Source: Oscheius tipulae (taxonomy: Eukaryota; Nematoda; Chromadorea; Rhabditida; Rhabditidae). From it: a DNA stretch of 64,000 nucleotides. The notes under the pieces are model-generated. The model saw only the letters and a program-made list of their open reading frames with translations, ran no database searches and was not told the DNA's origin. Of this stretch, positions 59,855-64,000 are shown piece after piece. The stretch spans positions 682,001-746,000 of the forward strand of contig JASJZH010000003.1 in assembly GCA_037178975.1 (NCBI GenBank), given 5' to 3'. The translations under genes and the position numbers were made by a program. Position 1 is the first letter of the stretch. Every line of letters starts with the position of its first letter.

Positions 59855-60225
59855 TCACTTATACTGTCTCGCCGGCTTCTTACAGATCGCACCAGTCTTG
59901 GGATGAGTACAGTGGTAGTCGTTCCACATTCCGATCTGCTGTCCTCCAGAAACTGTAGCCAGTGTAATCAAGATTCCAAGTTGTCCACGATATCCCTGAA
60001 AAACTACCTCGTTGCAGGCTTCGAAGTAAAAAAAAAAAGTCAGGCTAGTTGTCCAAGACGAGGTCTGAAACTGTCTATGCCTCTTTGTCTCTCCATCTTT
60101 CTGTCTTTTCGCTCCAATGACTCACTCACAATAAAATGGCTTTCAGTTTTATCAAGAATCGAAGTCAAGTGAGTTCGCATCTTCTGACACTCAAGTTTGG
60201 CCTGCATTCCGGTGTTTGTTATCAA
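59855..60225 (-). pseudogene. C-type lectin domain fragment (first and last parts)
   Basis: The 5' piece (about 60225-60130) encodes the start of a C-type lectin domain (AKLECQKMRTHLTSILDKTE, SHFI). The 3' piece (about 60000-59855) encodes its end (GGQQIGMWNDYHCTHPKTGA then ICKKPARQYK), with AATAAA after the stop. The central part with the WIGL and sugar-binding loop is missing, so it is probably decayed. Confidence 0.6.
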
Positions 60226-60363
60226 ACCTTCCTACGTTTGAAAGAGTCTATAGCAATTCGAATTGTAGGGAGGCCATCCGGGATACGTAAATACGGATCT
60301 TGAGGATGGACACTAGGGAGACAGGCCTCCTGATTACAGATCTGAGTCATCAAAAAGTTTATT

Positions 60364-60815
60364 TCAACGAGTCGCAATAACTCTAGCAGGCTTCTTACAG
60401 ACAGCTCCAGTCATCGGCTCCGCACTATCAATGTCGTTCCATTCTCCAAGCAGTGGTCCCCCAGGCAAACCAGCTGGTCTTATCAGAAGCTATATTTTAG
60501 GATGTAAACCTTGGAATGGAAGACAACATGAGTACATGTCTCCATTACCGGTTGGCTGGGCTCACCGCTTGCCCAAAGATGAAAGCTCGTACTGTTGAAC
60601 GGGCTGCCATCGGAAAAGTAGAACTCGTGGGTATTTGGATACAGGTAAAGCTGTCGGGGAGAAAGAGGGCTACTGTGGCCATTTGGCGGGAAAGTAAGCA
60701 AGAGAGCGTCATTCCTGACTGCTACCCGGACTGACACTCGCTTCGTTCTATGGGGGTTTACAGTAACATATCCGAACAACAGTCCGGGAAGTTTTCGTGA
60801 ACAATAGCGCGACAT
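60364..60815 (-). pseudogene. C-type lectin domain fragment (second half)
   Basis: Encodes the second half of a C-type lectin domain: LYLYPNTHEFYFSDGSPFNS, LWASGEPSQP, ETCTHVVFHSK, then after an intron (60509-60479) GGPLLGEWNDIDSAEPMTGA and VCKKPARVIATR. AATAAA overlaps the stop. The first half of the domain and a signal peptide are not found upstream, so the copy seems truncated, or its 5' exons are too diverged to see. Its last exon is clearly similar to the fragment at 59855. Confidence 0.6.
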
Positions 60816-61140
60816 GTAACAGAAAGCCGCTATTGTACTACAACAGCAGTAGTATTCTGAAACGGAAGTGTTAATTAGCCACAGATTTTCTCTCCGACAA
60901 AAATAGATAGTTTTAGTCTGATCTCTTTTAACGGTGCTATCAGTTTCTCAAAAGACAGAGAGACAGCGGACTGTCCAGTAATTTCATTTCGACACAGAAC
61001 CACTCAGTCTATGAAGTTTTTTTTTTCGAATCACAAGTACAATGAACATCAATGGGTACAGATTGAAGAGGGAGCAGTCTCACAGAGACTAAGTACAGTA
61101 ACCGGAAAGTACACGCTATAATAGCCAAAGTAAGTTTTGA

Positions 61141-63759
61141 TTAGTAGACCTGTGGAGGGATGAGGAAATTGTTGGAGGGGGCTGGTTGAGACGAAGAAGG
61201 CGCGTCCTTGCCCGGATCACTAGAGTGACTAAGCTCGTCGCCAGCTGGAGAAATGGATCGGGATCTGGAAGATTTGTTTGACTGACTACTGTCTATTAAA
61301 CTAGGGTGTTAGACACGCTTGACTTATTACTTTTGACTTATTACTACAGGCTTACTAGCAAAAATTCTGACTACCACTGACTTGACTAGCTCCGATTCTC
61401 AACCCATTCTTGTAGAACTATCCTCTCTCTGGTGACCCTTGTATTTTCTAATGCGTACTGGACCCATACACTCTCTCCGGTACCTGGAGTTCTTACTGAC
61501 CATTCTGTCTCTCTCTGGAAGCTCGACTACTACGAAACTTGTTATGAGTCTGACATGGTCAATTATCTTAACTCTCCCTGGCTCTTGTTATTGATCAGCT
61601 TGACTACTTCGCTACCTTAACCGTCCAGTTGTACTCTCCAAAGTACTCTGGACCCTTGTAGTCTTTCCTGTAACTGGAGCTGTTACTGACTATTTTGCTT
61701 CTCTCTGGAGGCTGGACTACCACGACTCTTGCTGTGAGTTGTGACTATTCTCCCAGTCTCTTGTTCTTGACCTGTGATCAGCTGGCCTACTTGATTACCT
61801 AACTATGACCCGCACAGCACACTCCAAGTTAGTAAAATCACTCAAATTCCTATCACCTCTGAGCACGCACTAGTCTTCTCCACTTTACAGATACCGTTAA
61901 CCAGCAGCACTGCTGACAGAGGTTCTTAACCCAAATGTTCCATGAACTCAGCTCTCTTACCTCCGACTGCTGCCATTCTCCGTCACGACGGATCCATCCG
62001 TGCTCACATCCACTGATGGCCGGGAGCGGAAGGCATTGCTACATTTGCGCTGACGCCGCAGCTCCGCGTAATAGCCGTCTCGCACGGCTGAGAAGACAAA
62101 GGCGGAGAGAACGGACCTGAAAAATAGAGGGTAATTATGGTCCTGAGGAGCTCTGGGAACTGGGGATGTGAACCGGAAGAGGTCTGGGCTAGTTAGGGTG
62201 TCGGAACTGAACCATGACGCGTCATAATTGGGTTCAAACTAGAGAAAAGGGAGACAGGGTCTCTCTGATCAGGTAGCTAGTACAGAAGAAAGTTTAGAAC
62301 TGTATCAGATAGAGAGAGAGAGTATGGCCACTAGAATGTCAGGGTTTTGATTAAGAGTTAATAGAGACTGGTACAGGTAGTCAAGAGTCAGTACAGAACA
62401 AGTTCAGAACTCTCTAGAGAAAACATGTCCCATAGACTGTCATGGTTTTGGTTAAAAGTCAGTAGTAGTCAAGGTAATTAAAAGTAAGAGACTACAGGTA
62501 GTCAAGAGACACTAAACAATTGGAGGAATCCAAAAGAATCTAGTCAGTATTTTCGAGAGTCACACAGCGAATTAAGAAAGGTTTTAGGTCAAGGGTCAAG
62601 TCTCTGTACTAGTACCAGTAGTCTAGCTTCCTTACCATGATCCCGCTGTCTCACTAGGAGTATGCGTGGCCTGATCAAGGAATGTGCATTCTGTCGTAAC
62701 AGCATCTGCAGTGCAGGCGAAAAAGTCTGGCTTGAAGCCGAAAGCCCTAAACGGGACGTGTCCCTGTCCAAACTCTTCAGAGATCTGTAACTCAAAGGAT
62801 CAGCATTTCATACGCGCAAGCTGAAACCTTTTGGATTTCTTCTCCGTCAGTCAGGTTGTCACAGACACGGAAGAGGAAGTCCTTCAACGCGTCGGAGATC
62901 TCGCTTCGTTGACTCTGAAAAATTAGTTTTTACAATGCTCGAGCTGCTGTATCTAAAAGTCCATCTTTTGGTTGGTTCGCTCGTCTCTTGACCTATTCTA
63001 ATCCCCATGTCTGAACCCTTATTCCGTAGTCCTAGCCTTATCGGCCAGTTCATCATTTCATCCACATGATCTAAGGGCGGTAGTGACCTAATTAAAGCAG
63101 CCTACGTAATTAACTAAGAGTATAGTCGTTGTTTTTAGAGTACATACCCTTGGCAGATTATCCAAAAATCCCCGCATGTCCTCTTTGCGCTCAGAAGCTC
63201 GGCGAAGGATACGGTCGGCTGAAAAACTTTTTGATGAAATTTTCATAGAGACAGTACCGATGTCGTCCTTGGCATTGTCTAGACAGTACTTGATGATGGA
63301 ACGTTGGTTTGTAGTCAGAACTGGGCGACGGTTGCCTTGTGAGGAGACAGAGGCTCTGAAAAGGCGAAAGATATGACAAGCCAACCTTCAACGAGAATTT
63401 TTGCTTTGTGGACTACCAAGTGTAGCGTTCTGTGCTCGCCGAGACAGCACGGTGAGATCCGAGTGCTCTGACCGAGGTGTTAGTACAAAGAGAAGGATCG
63501 TTAGTTCGATTCCTACACGTAGCAAAAGTTTTGCTAGCACAATTTCACATTGTTTTCTCTTAGTGCCCTGATTATTTAACTCGTATCTGTCACAAAGGTT
63601 CTCCTACCTCGGTGGACCATGTTTCCTCGGCGTCGTGCCAGTACTTCCAGTACTCACACTCTTGGCCTTCCTCCTCGGGACCTCCTCCACTTTGATTTCA
63701 GTGGAAGCCGACTTCTCCTTGCGGCTTTCCTTATCTTCGTGCGACGATTTGTTTCCCAT
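61141..63759 (-). CDS. Globin (nematode GLB family)
   Basis: Predicted 285-residue globin. Exons from 5': 63759-63608, 63355-63258, 63218-63148, 62914-62828, 62784-62636, 62116-61961, 61285-61141, all in phase. The globin core runs from VLTTNQRSIIKYCLDN through ADRILRRASERKEDMRGFLD, then SDALKDFLFRVCDNL, and FGQGHVPFRAFGFKPDFFA where the His fits the proximal haem ligand, to TTECTFLDQATH and FVFSAVRDGYYAELRRQ. The N-terminus MGNKSS is a good N-myristoylation signal, followed by a charged ~50-residue extension. A Ser-rich C-terminal tail of about 80 residues (SNKSSRSRSISPAGDE) follows the globin fold. This layout is typical of nematode neuronal, membrane-anchored globins with sensing or redox roles rather than oxygen transport. 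Introns total about 1.7 kb. Confidence 0.9.
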
Positions 63760-64000
63760 GAGCTGCAAAAAAGACGAGAATTTACGGGGGAGAGAAAAGA
63801 GATAAGAAAAGAGACGGTGGAGGGGGTGGCATAATGAAGAGTTTCTCTTGGGGCGTGGCTGGAGGAAGAGAAGGAGTGTGAGAGAGGGAGGCGGGGTCTG
63901 ATCTCAGGAGCAGATGAGGTCATGACGTAAAAATGTGCTCTGGAAGGAACTGTTCAGGCGCACTAACAAATTATTTTCGAAGCTGGACATAGTTAAAAAT
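63760..64000. other. Upstream region of the globin gene
   Basis: GA/CT-rich sequence that should include the globin promoter. No defined element or gene is recognised before the window ends. Confidence 0.4.

Noticed and set aside
63428-63530. tRNA-like sequence with a B-box motif (AGTTCGATTCC)
   Set aside because: No acceptor stem or anticodon arm pairs properly; at most it is a degraded tRNA-derived sequence.

Overview
The window reads as a gene-dense nematode chromosome segment. Introns are often only 38-60 bp with TTTTCAG-like acceptors, several genes start with an ATG just after an acceptor (a trans-splicing pattern), and many families are nematode-typical: a warthog/Hint hedgehog-related gene, a serpentine chemoreceptor, an HSP-12 small heat shock protein, a major sperm protein domain, a nematode-style globin and three DUF4139 proteins like C. 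elegans F37C4.5. Species cannot be fixed from sequence alone. Introns and spacers are full of degenerate CTGTCTCT/AGAGACAG tracts. Exon models were built by hand from splice signals, reading frame and paralogue comparison. Most are phase-consistent; unresolved ends are stated.

Layout. 1-1580: 3' part of an AMPK gamma subunit (+). 2629-8567: a divergent pair of DUF4139 genes sharing a ~550 bp upstream region. 9255-16321: three co-directional minus-strand genes (third DUF4139 gene, RPUSD4-like pseudouridine synthase, small conserved-looking protein), possibly an operon. 16865-18145: chemoreceptor (-). 18891-20888: C2H2 zinc-finger gene (+). 21044-23636: DXO/Rai1-like decapping-nuclease relative with an extra C-terminal domain (-). 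25140-25900: GNAT acetyltransferase (-). 28567-31602: warthog gene (+). 32763-33675: LINE remnant. 33969-37927: a secreted protein, a short secreted peptide precursor and HSP-12 (all -). 39895-41765: cysteine-rich membrane protein (+) with a tRNA-Arg inside. 42236-44986: second DXO-like fusion gene (-), with a decayed Tc1/mariner just upstream at 45109-46199. 46542: tRNA-Cys. 46746-50774: a nuclear protein ending in an NBS1-like Mre11-binding motif, then HMG-CoA synthase (both -). 52563-59330: three more DXO-like genes with an MSP-domain fragment between the first two. 59855-60815: C-type lectin pieces. 61141-63759: globin (-).

The most notable feature is the concentration of five DXO/Rai1-family genes. 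Three are short (about 350-376 aa), keep the E-x-D and E-I-K signature and share GATA-site plus TATA promoters. Two carry a C-terminal extension of about 370 residues that I do not recognise and show changes at expected catalytic positions. DXO enzymes remove incomplete or non-canonical RNA caps, and C. elegans EOL-1 belongs to this family, so this may be a lineage-specific RNA quality-control or innate-defence expansion.
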